A stretch of DNA of 64,000 nt, from positions 310,001-374,000 of the forward strand of contig NC_063068.1 in the NCBI RefSeq assembly GCF_022605165.1. Reading direction: 5' to 3'. Below, in pieces: positions 35,339 through 51,189 of this stretch; position 1 is the first letter of the stretch, and the number at the start of each line of letters is the position of its first letter. Origin of the DNA: Purpureocillium takamizusanense. Lineage: Eukaryota > Ascomycota > Sordariomycetes > Hypocreales > Ophiocordycipitaceae. Made by a program: the position numbers and the translations under genes. A model generated the notes under the pieces. It did no database searches, had not been told where the DNA came from, and saw nothing but the letters and a program-made list of their open reading frames with translations.

Positions 35339-37558
35339 CTAAGCCAATGCGAAGTGGCCGCCCTGATCCCAAGAGATCCTGGGCGTCTGCGCCCATCGGT
35401 GACCGAGGTTGTCCGTGGCCCGGTGCTTAGGGCCTGGCTTCGATGAGATGGCGAAGACAGCCGTAGCCAAGACAAAGTCCTGGGTAAGAGTATCGCTGGA
35501 AGCCTTGCGAATGATTGGCAGAAGAGTGCGCGGCGTCAGTAGATTGGTATTGGGATCCGTCTTCATCACCTCGCCGGTTGTGGACTCAAAAGGTCCTGGG
35601 GGTGATAAGTCCATGATGCCGCTGGCGCCGGCTGCAGACAGGACGAAAGCCGCCTTCGATGTTTCGAAAGCGCCTTCACTGCCGTCTGTGATGTTATAGG
35701 CACTCAACGGCGTGTCCGGCCCGCCCTGAGCACGGCCATTCCATAGGGAACGGCCATCGGAGCGGCGTCGGCCATCAATCGCGAATCCGCCTTCCACAGC
35801 TGTAAATGATTCGCCTTGTCGGAGCCCAGAGCCCACAGATCGCACGCGGTGTACACGCACATGCCAATCAGGCCACTGACTGCAAGGCGCAACGAGGGTC
35901 GTCTCTACCTCTAGGGCTCTCTTCCGCCATGGCCGCCAGCGATTCACCATCGCGGGGACCATCTCGCCGTTTACGGGCACCTCAATGGTGGTGGTTTCTC
36001 CGACAGATATCCATCGCACCGCCCAAGTATCGCCATCGTCAAGACTCAAGGCAAGCGTGTTATCGGGCGCGATCTGATTGATGGTGCCGCCCGCTGGGAC
36101 GCTGAAACCAAAGGACGACGAGTATGCAAACTTGGAGTACTTGGCCTCTGGCACCTTCATCGGCCACACGGCAAATGGCCCCGATGAGAGCAGGAAATGG
36201 TGACTGCCGCCCTCGTGGTTACAGAGGATCTGGCGCGCGGGCTTGACCAAGTCTACTCCGGCGACATGAACTGGCGGCTGCTTGCCTGTGTCGTGTAGAA
36301 GTGGGTGGGCGAGTTCCTCGGCGGCCCAAAAGGGGTGCGCGGCAGGCAGAGCGGCCACGATTAGCGATTTGAGCGCCCAGTATGGCGACTGAGGGGAGTT
36401 GTAGGGTTCGGCCATGTACATGTTCGGATACACGAAACCAATGTTGAGCGTGCCGTCTGGCCAAAAGATGCCCTCGGAGTTGGTAGCCCACCAACGCAAG
36501 TTTCGGAGCAGCATGCCCTTGATAGCGCCGTGGGACATCAGAGGGTCACTGTCGTCACAAAGCCCAGCACATGCAAACGCGGCATAGAAGCCGCTCATGG
36601 CGAAACGGTAAGTAAGGGACCTGCCGAACGGGATACCAGCGCCTGCAGGACCGGACAATCAGCACATCGTGGTACGCATAAGGAACGATGTGCCAAAGCG
36701 GCACGGGTGCTTACCATCGCAGTCAAAGTATCTCCAGAACGTGCGACTGAACTGCCTAGCCCTTTCTCGATACTTTGCCGCCCTGCTCGGGTCGAGGTCG
36801 GCCGCCAACTTAGAGTACAACAGCTGGCTGAACTGGATGGCGAAACTGCCGGAATAGTAGTCGGCGTGACGCCCGTAGGCTGCACTCGGTCCGGCTCCCT
36901 CATCCTCTGGATCTTCTGTGACCGGTCGCCATGGGCCGTCGGCCGACCATCCATCGCCAATGTCAAACGAGTCGAGGGTCTGGAGGTCCCTTTCCATCAA
37001 CGGCCACAGCTGCTCCTTGGAACGGCCGCAGACTTTGATGAGGGCTAGATTCGACATGACGCGGAACCAGCGCCAGTTATTCTCCGGCATCGCTTTGCCG
37101 TTCAAGCCGTACAACCAGTTGGCCAAATGCTCTTTGCAATCATCCGATAATGGGTCGTAGAGAGCACGCGGTGCCGTCAGGAGGGCAAAGGAGATGATCT
37201 CGGCTTCGACCATCCTTTGATCCATGTCGACAATGTCCCCCCAAAACTCTGGGGACGACGGGTCGACGCCATATTGCAGCCCGTCTATCCACGGCTGGAG
37301 CAGCGAATTGTGTGCATCAATCCCTCCAGTTGCGTCTGGTTCCGACAATAGCGCTCCGACAACCCATAGTGGCCGCGCATAACCCTCTAATTGTGCGGCT
37401 AGATCGTCGAAATGAGCTGCCGATTCTACTGGGATCCTGACGCGCGCGTGGTGCTTGGAGAAGTAGGGGAGCAGGGGATGCAGAAGAGCCTCGCATGCCC
37501 GGGTGATGTCGGTCTTTGTGTGCAGCGGGTTGTCCGAGAAGCCTGCGAGAGTCGGCAT
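35339..37558 (-). CDS. DUF2264 domain protein
   Basis: Exons 37558-36715 and 36642-35339 give 715 residues; the intron (gtaagc donor, ctgcag acceptor) joins FWRYFDCDG to [17 protein letters not shown]. The N-terminal part is a helical, alpha/alpha-barrel-like domain ([72 protein letters not shown]), and the C-terminal part is beta-rich. This matches DUF2264, a family of uncharacterised bacterial and fungal proteins often found in polysaccharide loci. No signal peptide is visible, so it is probably intracellular. It is head-to-head with the GH88 gene. An enzyme acting on imported uronate oligosaccharides is a reasonable hypothesis, not established. Confidence 0.82.
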
Positions 37559-38320
37559 CGTGATTCGTAACGTCGTGTAGCTTCGGACACTGCACGACTC
37601 ACAGTGGACCGAGGGTCCAGGCCGCCGTTCATCTACACGGCGGTTAGGTTGGTCAACTTATAAGTTCCACCGCCAGCTTGTCCAGCCCCACGCTGCTCTT
37701 CAAAGTACCCGCATCAGCTGTACCCAACCTGTGGTCTTTCTGTTCGCCCCTTCACCATCGCATTGTCCAACCTGAATGTGATGAGTTGTGAAACGAAATG
37801 GCGTGGGTCAACGCCGAAATACCATCACTTTTTTTTCCCGTCGCGATGACAATGATTTGTCGACGGCGTCTTGGCCTGATCATCCAACCGATCGACGACA
37901 AACCGTCACTGACCCGTCTCACTCTGTGAAGGCCAGAAATGGCCCCCACGTTGCAGCGGTGCACCGGCCTGCGGAGTGCGGACCAGCTTCGGCGCCGCCT
38001 CCGGACCAACTCGCCGTCGATCTTGCTGTTGCACCTTTGTCCATGTTCCACCTCCCTCGACGCAACAGCGCTGCCAATGGCTCCTGCAGCAGTAATCCGC
38101 GTGCACCATCCTGCTGCGGACCAAGTGAAGGGCCGACACAGACTTGATGCCTCCAGTCGGGAAAGGGGACCATAAATGGAGCCCTAGCAGATGGTAATGA
38201 GGCGAAATGCAAGTGAAATACCTTTCTACTTAAGCTGCCGAGCTCCAGGATTCACAGCCCCGACACAGCGAGCGCCCTCACTTGCGTACCTGTATAACAA
38301 AGCATACTCGATTGAAGAAA
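37559..38320. promoter_or_regulatory. Divergent promoter DUF2264/GH88
   Basis: 762 bp between two start codons on opposite strands, so both genes must be driven from here. CGG triplets are frequent near 37975-38010, for example CGGAGTGCGG, which might bind a Zn2Cys6 factor. No single site is certain. Confidence 0.55.
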
Positions 38321-40012
38321 ATGGGCAGCCTCACGCCTTCCTCTCTCAATGGCGTGGCAGCCACGAACGGAGAAGGAAAGCAAGTCAATGGCGGCAAGCT
38401 CTCACGCTCCGTCGAAGCACGAGCCGATCGCAACGGCGCAACCAAAATTGCGACTGTTCCTTCGCAGTTGAGGAACCTGTACTCCGACAACGCGATCCTC
38501 AAACTTTGGAAGACGGCGACTGAGCACCTTGGACGGAAGGTTGGTGTTTCGAACTGCGGCACGACTTCGTGTACAGAAACACCTGTGAACTAGCCTGGCT
38601 GACATTCGCGTAGAATCCCCCGGAAACCTTCCCCGAAACCGTGCCGCAGTCTGGACCCGATTTCGGGGTGTATCAATATCGTGACGCCGAGTTCTGGACA
38701 TGCGGGTTCTTCCCGGGGAGCCTGTACTGCCTTTTGGAGAGGTCGATCAAGTACCCCCAGCATTTTCTCAAGGGCGGCGGCGACGGCAATGACACCGTCA
38801 CCGCAGAGTCGCGACAACAGCTCCGGGAGGGCCTTCTCCAAGTGTGCCGCGACTGGGCGCAGCCGCTGCACCAAATGGCATACAGAACCGACACCCACGA
38901 TATTGGGTTCATAGTTGAGCCGGCGCTGAGGCGTGACTACGAGCTGACGGGGAATGTAAAGAGCCTGGAATCAATTCTGACCGCAGCCGAGAGTCTGGCG
39001 AGTCGCTACAACGAGAAGACTTTGGCCATCAGAAGCTGGGACACCTTCGTGAACAATTGCCACGGGTTCTCAAGCAAAGAAGGATGCTTTCTTGTCATCA
39101 TCGACAGCATGTGCAGTAAGCCATCCTCGTCCAAAATTTCGGTTGCAGGTCATTGACGTACTAACCATGGCTACTACAGACCTTGACCTGCTGTACTACG
39201 CTGGGCACCATGCTTCGTCGCAACGACTCATCGACATCGCCACGACGCATGCACACACTGTGCGGGAAACGCATCTGCGGGAGCTACCGTCCGAAGACTC
39301 CATGTATACTCAATATTCGACCTGTCACGTCGCCAACCTCTGCCCGGAAACGGGCAAGGTGTCGCAGCGCCTCACAGCGCAGGGCTACGCAGACGACTCC
39401 ACGTGGGCAAGAGGGCAAGCTTGGGGAATCTTGGGTTATGCGCAAACATACAACTGGACCAAGGACCCCGTATTTCTTGCGACGGCCTGCGGTCTGGCCG
39501 AGCATTTCATCAAGCGCATGGAGTCAGCGCCATCGTCAGTCGAGGTGACCCTGGAGAACGGCACCAAGACTGGACGCTATGTTCCTCTGTGGGACTTTGA
39601 TGCCCCCATTGATGAGAGCGACCCTCTGCGGGACAGCTCCGCCGGCATGATTGCTGCAAATGGCCTGTTGTTGCTTCACAGCTCGTTGAATGCCGTGGGT
39701 GATGCGGCAGGCGCCCGCAGGTTTTTTGATGCGGCAATTCGCATTGTCAAGGAGACGCTCGAGCTGTGCTATAGCACCGACGAGCTGAGGCTGGTCGTCA
39801 GGGATGGAGAGGATGGGCGGGCAACCATTGCCGCTGAACACGAGGGTGGTGGGGGTGGCTCGTCCGAACCACCATTCGATGCGATATTGAAGCGTGCCAC
39901 TGCCAACTTCAACCGGGACTGGACGGACAAGTACGCGAACCATGGGCTTGTGTATGGAGACTACTATCTTCTCGAATTCGGCAATAGACTGCTGCAGGCG
40001 GGTATATGCTGA
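38321..40012 (+). CDS. GH88 unsaturated glucuronyl hydrolase
   Basis: Exons 38321-38539, 38614-39115 and 39180-40012 give 517 residues. GH88 enzymes hydrate and thereby release the 4,5-unsaturated uronate left at the non-reducing end by polysaccharide lyases. Recognisable blocks are FWTCGFFPGSLYCLLE, DTHDIGFIVEPALRRDYELT, VIIDSMCNLDLLYYAG, YADDSTWARGQAWGILGYAQ, DSSAGMIAANGLLLL and NHGLVYGDYYLLEFGNRLL. By position, D169 (THDIGF) and D237 (IDSMCN) correspond to the two key aspartates of bacterial UGL. There is no signal peptide, in line with cytosolic action. The usual length in the family is 380-450; the extra residues are an N-terminal Ser/Gly-rich extension. Confidence 0.92.
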
Positions 40013-41010
40013 GTGGAATGAGAGGCAGCCTCTCATTCGCATTCAACGTGGGAGAAGCAGACATTGGCATCAATCATAGATTCTTTAGACGGGCCAGTTT
40101 CTATGGTCTACTTTGTACGGTGGCGTGTGTTCATTTAGCTTCAATCGCATCTGGAAGGCAATATTGACACATGACATAGATGTACGTTGCCGCGATTCTG
40201 CGCAAAATCGAATGAGGGCTGATGCGGCGCGGATCATGTTCAATGAGTCTGCTTAAAGCCCATCGGACCAGCCGCGGTGACCAGCGTCCGCAAGCTGTTG
40301 GGCTTCGGTCCGCTCTATGCGCAGCGTCTGCATACTTCCAGTTGTGAAAGTCAAAAGGAACCCAGCTTGTGGGGGCGTCCGGGGTGCGGAGGCGTAGCCT
40401 GACAGTCCCCGGATTCCGGGATTGACTGGAGATGTCTAGATTCCTCAACTCGTGTTAGTCGGTCTTCACACGAGATGCGGCGCTCGCTTTGGAGGCGGGG
40501 AATAAAATCAGGTGCGGGAAATGGCAATTGAGACGAGGGGGATTCCAGACTACTAACATCAACACCCACAGTCACTTGTTTAGCGTTGCGTCCGATGGGA
40601 CAGTCTCCGGGTGCGTCACGGCCCTGACCGCCGAGCGCTAACTCCCCAGGCGACAGGGGGCTTGACTCCGGGGCCGATGCGGAGAGGCACCGTCTGCCCA
40701 GAACACGACGGCGGCGCTCATGGCTTTCGCCGCCGCGGGGGGGAAGGCTCGCTTGTTGGTAAACTCCAAGCCGAGAACGACACGCTCGCCACTGGGCAGC
40801 CGTGGTTCGACCCGAGCCTGGAAGGGGTATGTATATACATGCATGCTCGCATCTTCTCACATTTCCGAAGCCATGAGCGCCATCGCCACTGCGACACGCA
40901 CCAGCTCCTGTTGCCAAATCAAGGCGTGGCCCAACGAGTTGCGCAAAGCAACATTGCATTGAAGTCTTTCTTCACCAGCTTCCCCCCCGCGCAGCGAGCG
41001 GCCAAAGACC
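40013..41010. other. Intergenic between GH88 and MFS porter genes
   Basis: 3' flank of GH88 and promoter of the porter. It contains a CGG-N3-CCG element (CGGATTCCG) at 40410-40418. No gene seen. Confidence 0.45.
40410..40418. promoter_or_regulatory. Candidate Zn2Cys6 site CGG-N3-CCG
   Basis: CGGATTCCG is an everted/inverted CGG pair of the kind bound by Zn2Cys6 dimers. It lies about 600 bp upstream of the porter start, within the locus that encodes such a regulator. Such short elements also occur by chance. Confidence 0.25.
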
Positions 41011-42715
41011 ATGCCGGCCCCAATTGCGGACTCGCCTGCATGGCGAGCCTCTGATGACAACAAGATACCAGAGAGCCACGAGATCGTGCATCACGACAAT
41101 GTGCACCACGACGTCGTCCCCTCCGCGGATGGCCTTGCCGAGGCTCTCGCTACCGACAAGCTTGATCCTTGGAGCAAGCCTCTGCTGCAGCTCTACGTCT
41201 ACGCCATGATAGCCTTTCTTTGCTCTACCATGAACGGTTCGTACCATCAGAGACGCGTCCAGACGCCACACTCTCTCCGTTGCGCAGGTCAACTGACTGA
41301 CTGACTCTCCTGCAGGTTATGACGGGTCCATCTTTGGCTCTCTGCCCGCAATGGACGGCTTCCGAGAGCGCTTTCAGGTAGAAAAGACGGGCTCCAAGCT
41401 GGGCTACATCTCGGCCATGTACACTGTCGGCACCATTGCGTCCCTCCCCGTCACCGGTCCCGCGTGCGACTTTCGCGGTCGCCGCATGGGAATCTTCATC
41501 GGGAGCGTCATCGTCATTGCCAGCACCATCCTGTCCGGCCTGGCCAAGAACACGCCTCAATTCGTGGCCGGCCGTTTCTTCCTCGGCTTTGGCGTCAGCA
41601 TCACTCGCGCGGCCAGCTCCATTTGGATCGCCGAGATATCGCCCCCCAACTATCGCGGCGTCCTGACGGCGTTTTACAACTGCACGTATGCCGTGGGGGC
41701 CCTCATGGCCGCTGGCGTCACCCGCGGCTCGGTGCAGTACGGAGGCGACGCCGCCTGGCAGATTCCCGTCTGGTGCCAGATGATCTGCCCAGCCATCGTC
41801 TGCTTCTCTGTTTTGAGCTTCCCCGAGTCACCGCGGTGGATGTTTGCCAACCATCGCGAGGAGCAGGCCCTGGCTTTCCTTACCAAGTACCACGGCGCAG
41901 GCAGGCCGGACCACCCCCTCGTTCGTCTTCAGATGGATGAATACCGCCAGGTCATCACGCTCAACGGGTCGGACAAGCATTGGTGGGATTATAGCGACCT
42001 CTACAAGACTCGCTCCGCGAGGTGGCGCATGTTCAATGCCCTCATCCCTTCCGTCTGGGGCCAATGCTCTGGTAATGCCGTCGTCAGCTACTATCTCCCG
42101 GCCATGCTGGCAACAGCGGGCCTAACCAAGTCGGATCAGGTCCTCAACATTAACCTGGGCTACACCGCGATTTCGGCTGTCGCGGCGTACGTCGGTGCCT
42201 CGCTGATCGAAAAGATGGGCCGTCGTCCGACCTGTATCTGGACCTCGGTGGCCTGCGCCATTTGCTTCGCCGGCATCACTGGGGGTGCGGGCGCCTATGC
42301 AAGCACAAAGTCTTCAACCGCCGCCTCTGCCGGCATTGCCTTCATCTTCATCTTCGGGTGGTGTTACAACTTCGGCATGACGCCTCTCCAAGCGCTGTAC
42401 CCTGTGGAATGCCTTTCATATGAACAGAGAGGCAAGGGCATTGCATTTGTGTTTGCCTTTGTCCATGCTCTTGCCTTTATCAACCAGTTCTGCTTCCCGA
42501 TTGCCTTGCAGAAAATCGGCTGGTATACCTACATCATCTTCATTGGGTGGGACTTTATGCAGGCGACCGTCAGCTACTTCTTTTCTGTCGAAACTCGCCG
42601 ACGGTCTCTGGAAGAGATGTCGGAAATTTTTGAGGCCGATGACCCTGTCAAGGCCTCTCTTCGGAAGCATGTTGCTCACGTTCATAATGATGTCGAGGTG
42701 CGTGAGGAGAAATGA
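41011..42715 (+). CDS. MFS sugar porter
   Basis: Exons 41011-41236 and 41316-42715 give 541 residues. The sugar porter signatures are GPACDFRGRRMGIFIGS (loop 2-3), GRFFLGFGVSITRAASSIWI, FPESPRWMF (end of TM6), IEKMGRRPT (loop 8-9) and VETRRRSLEEMSEIF (after TM12). Twelve hydrophobic segments are visible and the N- and C-termini are hydrophilic. The sequence is nearest in style to the fungal lactose-permease/hexose porter group, which imports mono- or disaccharides by proton symport at the plasma membrane. Next to GH88 it would supply the unsaturated disaccharide or released sugars. The first intron lies just after CSTMNG, before YDGSIFGSL, a typical place in this family. Confidence 0.9.
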
Positions 42716-43382
42716 CGCGACGCGATTCGCAAATGATCAAAGAGCCATTGATGAAATTGGGGTTTCGTGTTGGCTGCGTTCCAGAGTTGAGGGCAAATGT
42801 ATATACATGTAGCACGAAGTAAAGCACTGTATACTGTGACCCAGTTCTTACCAATGAATCGTGCCATTTGGTCGCCCCCAACATGAGTTTCGTTAGGTCG
42901 ACATTCCGCACGGGGCTCAAACTAGGCTCCCGTTGGGCGTAACGTACTGATCGCAGGGATACTCATGTCGTATCACGGTAAGCAGATTTCAGCCGCAAAG
43001 CGCAGGGTCATACTACTTTCATGGAAAGGCTAATGCAATTCACCAATAAACGAGCTCAGCCCCAGGATCCGGCGGGCGGACTTGTGCGCCATGATCTGTA
43101 TGTGTCCCCTGGGCGTTGACATGGCGTTGGTCGTGCCCCGCCGATGACACGAGGCAGCCACAGAGCATGCAAGGCATATCTGGGATCGTGGAAGAGTCGA
43201 GACCGCCCGTTGACGGTTTCACGATGGGGCCCCCATGAGCGAATATATGGTCCGCCCAAGTCCCGCGACGAGGCCTCGCCCGCAACGATTTTGCGAAGGT
43301 CTTGTCTGTCCCCTATCGACTTCGTCAATATTGATTCCTCACGTCCAAAAGGTTGCAGGGACAAAACATATCGAAAGCCACC
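42716..43382. other. Intergenic, no gene seen
   Basis: Lies between the porter and the Cys-module gene. Only short frames; presumed promoter of the next gene. Confidence 0.5.
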
Positions 43383-46300
43383 ATGGACTCCCTCGGCAAG
43401 GCGTTCAAGACCGGCTTAGCCAAGGCCTATGCCGCCGGCCAGCAGCAGGTCCAGCAGCGAGTGTCGAAGCTGCAGGATCAATCGAGTTCCTCCAAACCGC
43501 CGCAGGGATACGGCTACGGCGGCGGCGCACAGTACGGCGCTGGCCATCACAACGCCAACCCCGTAAGTAGAGCAACAGCCGCCTTGTTGGGATGATATCA
43601 ACTTCTAACGGACAGCTATCTTCATACTACTAGCCGGCTCAACAACCTGCATTGTATTCGAGCCCCGCGACAACACCCTACTCCGCACCACCGAGCCAGG
43701 CGGCTACATACCCTTCACCCCACGCAGCGAACGCGCCTTACTTTCCGCCTCCCCCGAACCAAATGGGGGGAGAGTCGAATAGTGCCTCCGCACCATATTA
43801 TGGCTCTCAACATGCACCTGCTGGCCCAGTACCAACAACCCAGCAAACGACATATGAAAGCTGCCCGATTCCGCCCGAATATCCTCGCCCCACGGGTTTC
43901 CAACAACCAGTATCGGCGACTCCATATACAGTACCGCCGTACCAGACTGCCCAGCCGCCCGTTCCTAATAGCCATTCCCCCCATCTCTACTCATATCCTC
44001 CGCCTCCGCCACCGCCAGCACCCTATGTGCCACCGCAACCCGCTCAGTATCAACAAGACAGTAGTCAGGCTGCGCCCCCAGCGCCCTACACGCCGTCGAA
44101 CGATTTCCAGCCGAACCAGACGTATATACAACCTACCGCTCATGCGCACGCCGTACAAAATGCACCGTCGTGGCCTACTGCATACACGACAGCGCCGCCT
44201 GCGCCCACCCCAAACATACCGGTACCCACGAATCCCACGTTAAACTCTCATAATTCCGTAGCCTCGCCTCTACCTGCACCGGGAATCAGCAATGGAGTGC
44301 CACCGCGGCGTCCTGTGCCAATCAATCACAGCCTGGAAGCAAACCAACACGGCCGCAACGACAGTTCCTACAATAATGAAGCACATCCGCCTCCGCAGCC
44401 CCAGGTCCAGTCGGCCTCGGCGCACGACTCGCCTGAAACCGTTGCCCGGAACGAGACGGTATCCAGCAGTAACCATCCGGCTCTCTCAACCGGTGAGGCT
44501 GCCAGCTATGCTCAAGACGGCATCGGGCAATTGTCCACCGACTTGGGTAAGCTGAATGTCAGTCCTCAACCTCCGGGCTCCCAGCCACCGCCGCCATTGA
44601 AGTCCTCACCACGAGCTACGAAGAGGACACTGGAGCCCATCAAGGCCAAGGGCGAACCAAACGGTGTTGTCCGGTTCTGCTCTGAGACCAGAGTGGTGGA
44701 CTACGCTCTCGATTGGTATCACCTGGAAGGCGTACCATCCTATCTCATCTGTACCCGTTGCCACGCGGATAATGTAAAGAATACCGTCTTGGAGTCAAGT
44801 TTCATTCGCATAAAGCGACCAGACGGTTCGTCTTCTATTTGCGGCTTTCATCACCCACGCGTCAAGGACGTTTTATGGCCGTCGTCTCTCCGTTCGAACG
44901 ATACAACTTCGCTGCGGGCCTTTATGCAGAAGCGCCTTGACATCCCTGCCTGCAAAGGTGCAAGCGTCGTCACCGCCGACGATGGTTTGAAGTGGTTTGG
45001 CATGGCAGCCAACGACATAGACGGCTTCATTGCCTGCGAGGCCTGCTACGAAGACTCAGTAGTAGGTTCGAGTTTTGAGACGAGATTTACGCCATATCAA
45101 CAGCAGGGCCCCAACGACAAGTGGATCTGCGACATGCAGATCCCGTACATTATGCGCGCCGCCATGGACTTTTCCAGACGTAACGACTGGCAAGGCTTCG
45201 TGGCAGTCGCGACTAAACGTTGCCAACTGCCCGTCTGCGAGGGCAAGGAGGTCGACTTGAACTCGCTCACGTGGTATCTGTCGCGACGAGGCATCGATAA
45301 CTTCCATGTTTGCGAGACATGCTACCTGGACAAGCTCGCATATACAGGGTTCAAGGACGAGTTTGAAGCTCACCCACCGAAAACAGGCTTTGACGCATGG
45401 ATGGATATGCTCGGGAAGAGAAGAACCTGCGATTTGTCAAGCAGCAAGCTGCCAATAGCGTTCGCTCTTGAAACGGCACTCTTTACAAAAGACTTTGACG
45501 ACTTTGCACGACGTGCAGCCAAGATCTCCAGCCTTGTGCCGTGTACGGCAAATGGGATCATACGAGGCAACTGGTGGACAATATCCGGTGGATGCGCGGA
45601 CTTCAGCATTTGCGAAGCTTGCCACACGGGCATCGTACAGGCGCACGAGCTCGACAGCTTTTTCGAGCCAGTCACGCGGGACGCTGAGGCAACGATAGTC
45701 TGCAGCTTTTGCGTCACCAGTCCACGGTTCAAGCAGTACATGGGCAAATTTATCCAGGCATTCGATACGGGGATTTTCCACCCTTTCACGGATTTCGTCG
45801 CCAAGTTTGCGGGGGTCCAGGCTTGTGCAGGTGTCAAGAGTCGGGAGAAGGCGAAGTGGTGGGGATACCCCGAGGCACTCTTTTGCGAGAACTGCTACCT
45901 CAGCTTTGTTGCCGACACGCCGCTGGGCAGTAAGCTCACGTTCGAAGGCGAGTACGACGAGCGTTTCCAGATATGTCAAGTCTGGTCGCCTCGAATGCGC
46001 GGCATGTGGCTGAAGGCATGTGAGGCCGGGACTCCGGGCTCCGACGAGTCTAACGCCGCTCTCAATGAGTTCAAAGAGTTTGCAAGTCGGCGACTGCAAG
46101 TCTGGATCCAGACAGTCCCCAGGATTGAGTTCATACAGCAGATGAAACAGATGAGGATGATGAACGCGATGCATCAGGGGCAGCTGAGTCTCATGTACTC
46201 GGGCATGAACAGCATGGCGGTATTGAGCGACACCACGGACGGCAACCTGCACGGCAATAGCTCCATTGGGTGGTACGAAACGGAACACGGGGCCACGGGA

Positions 46301-46405
46301 GCGCAACTTTTCAACAATATGCAATCAGGAATGGCTAACGCGAACCGCGGAGATGAATGGGCGGAAGTCTTGCGGCTTTCACAGATGTGGACTGAGGTTG
46401 AATAG
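43383..46405 (+). CDS. Proline-rich protein with five four-cysteine modules
   Basis: Exons 43383-43562 and 43634-46405 give 983 residues. The start ATG has a strong context (ccaccATGG). Residues 1-35 (MDSLGKAFKTGLAKAYAAGQ) can form an amphipathic helix. Residues 40-390 are Pro/Tyr/Gln/Ser-rich and probably disordered. From about 410 a module of roughly 95 residues repeats: CxxC pairs lie at 433, 528, 620, 720 and 811 (CTRC, CEAC, CETC, CEAC, CENC). In each copy a single Cys precedes (for example PACKG, PVCEG, QACAG), then W-F/Y, and another Cys follows (ICGFHHPR, ICDMQIPY, ICQVWSPR). Four ordered Cys per copy suggests zinc binding. The C-terminus is Met/Gln-rich. I do not recognise the family; no membrane span is convincing. 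Confidence 0.8.
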
Positions 46406-50735
<4,330 letters not shown>

Positions 50736-51189
50736 GCAAAGCCCACTCTTAGTGAGGGGATGAAAGGGATACCGACAGAGAACTTCCGATGAGTAGTTTC
50801 TTGAGTACGAAAGGAAACGTACATGTGTGGTCAAACATGTGCGAAGCAAAATGAGCTGTCGATGGCACGGAGTATGACTTGAACACTAATTGTTGAAACA
50901 AAACTGCAGGCGGCACCAATTGAAAAGAAATTGACTGGTTATCGCCTTTTTCGGGTGTGTTAATATGATTAGTCTTGTACTTCGTAGACCGAAGCGTGTG
51001 GAGGTGATGCTGGTCAGGGTATGGCTTGAGCTGACAGAGAATCCACCACCTCCACTGTATGAACCAAGAGCGGTCTCATTGCCGTGTCATGTATTTCGCT
51101 CTTAAGGTGATTAGAACACTAATGTCCTGAAGCAGAAGAAGACTGCAGGTTGCTATTAGAGATTGCCGTTAATGTGATCGACCCGTCCT
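50736..51189. other. Convergent 3' region katG/siderophore transporter
   Basis: 455 bp between the two stops, AT-richer than the genes, as expected for two 3' untranslated regions. No feature recognised. Confidence 0.5.
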
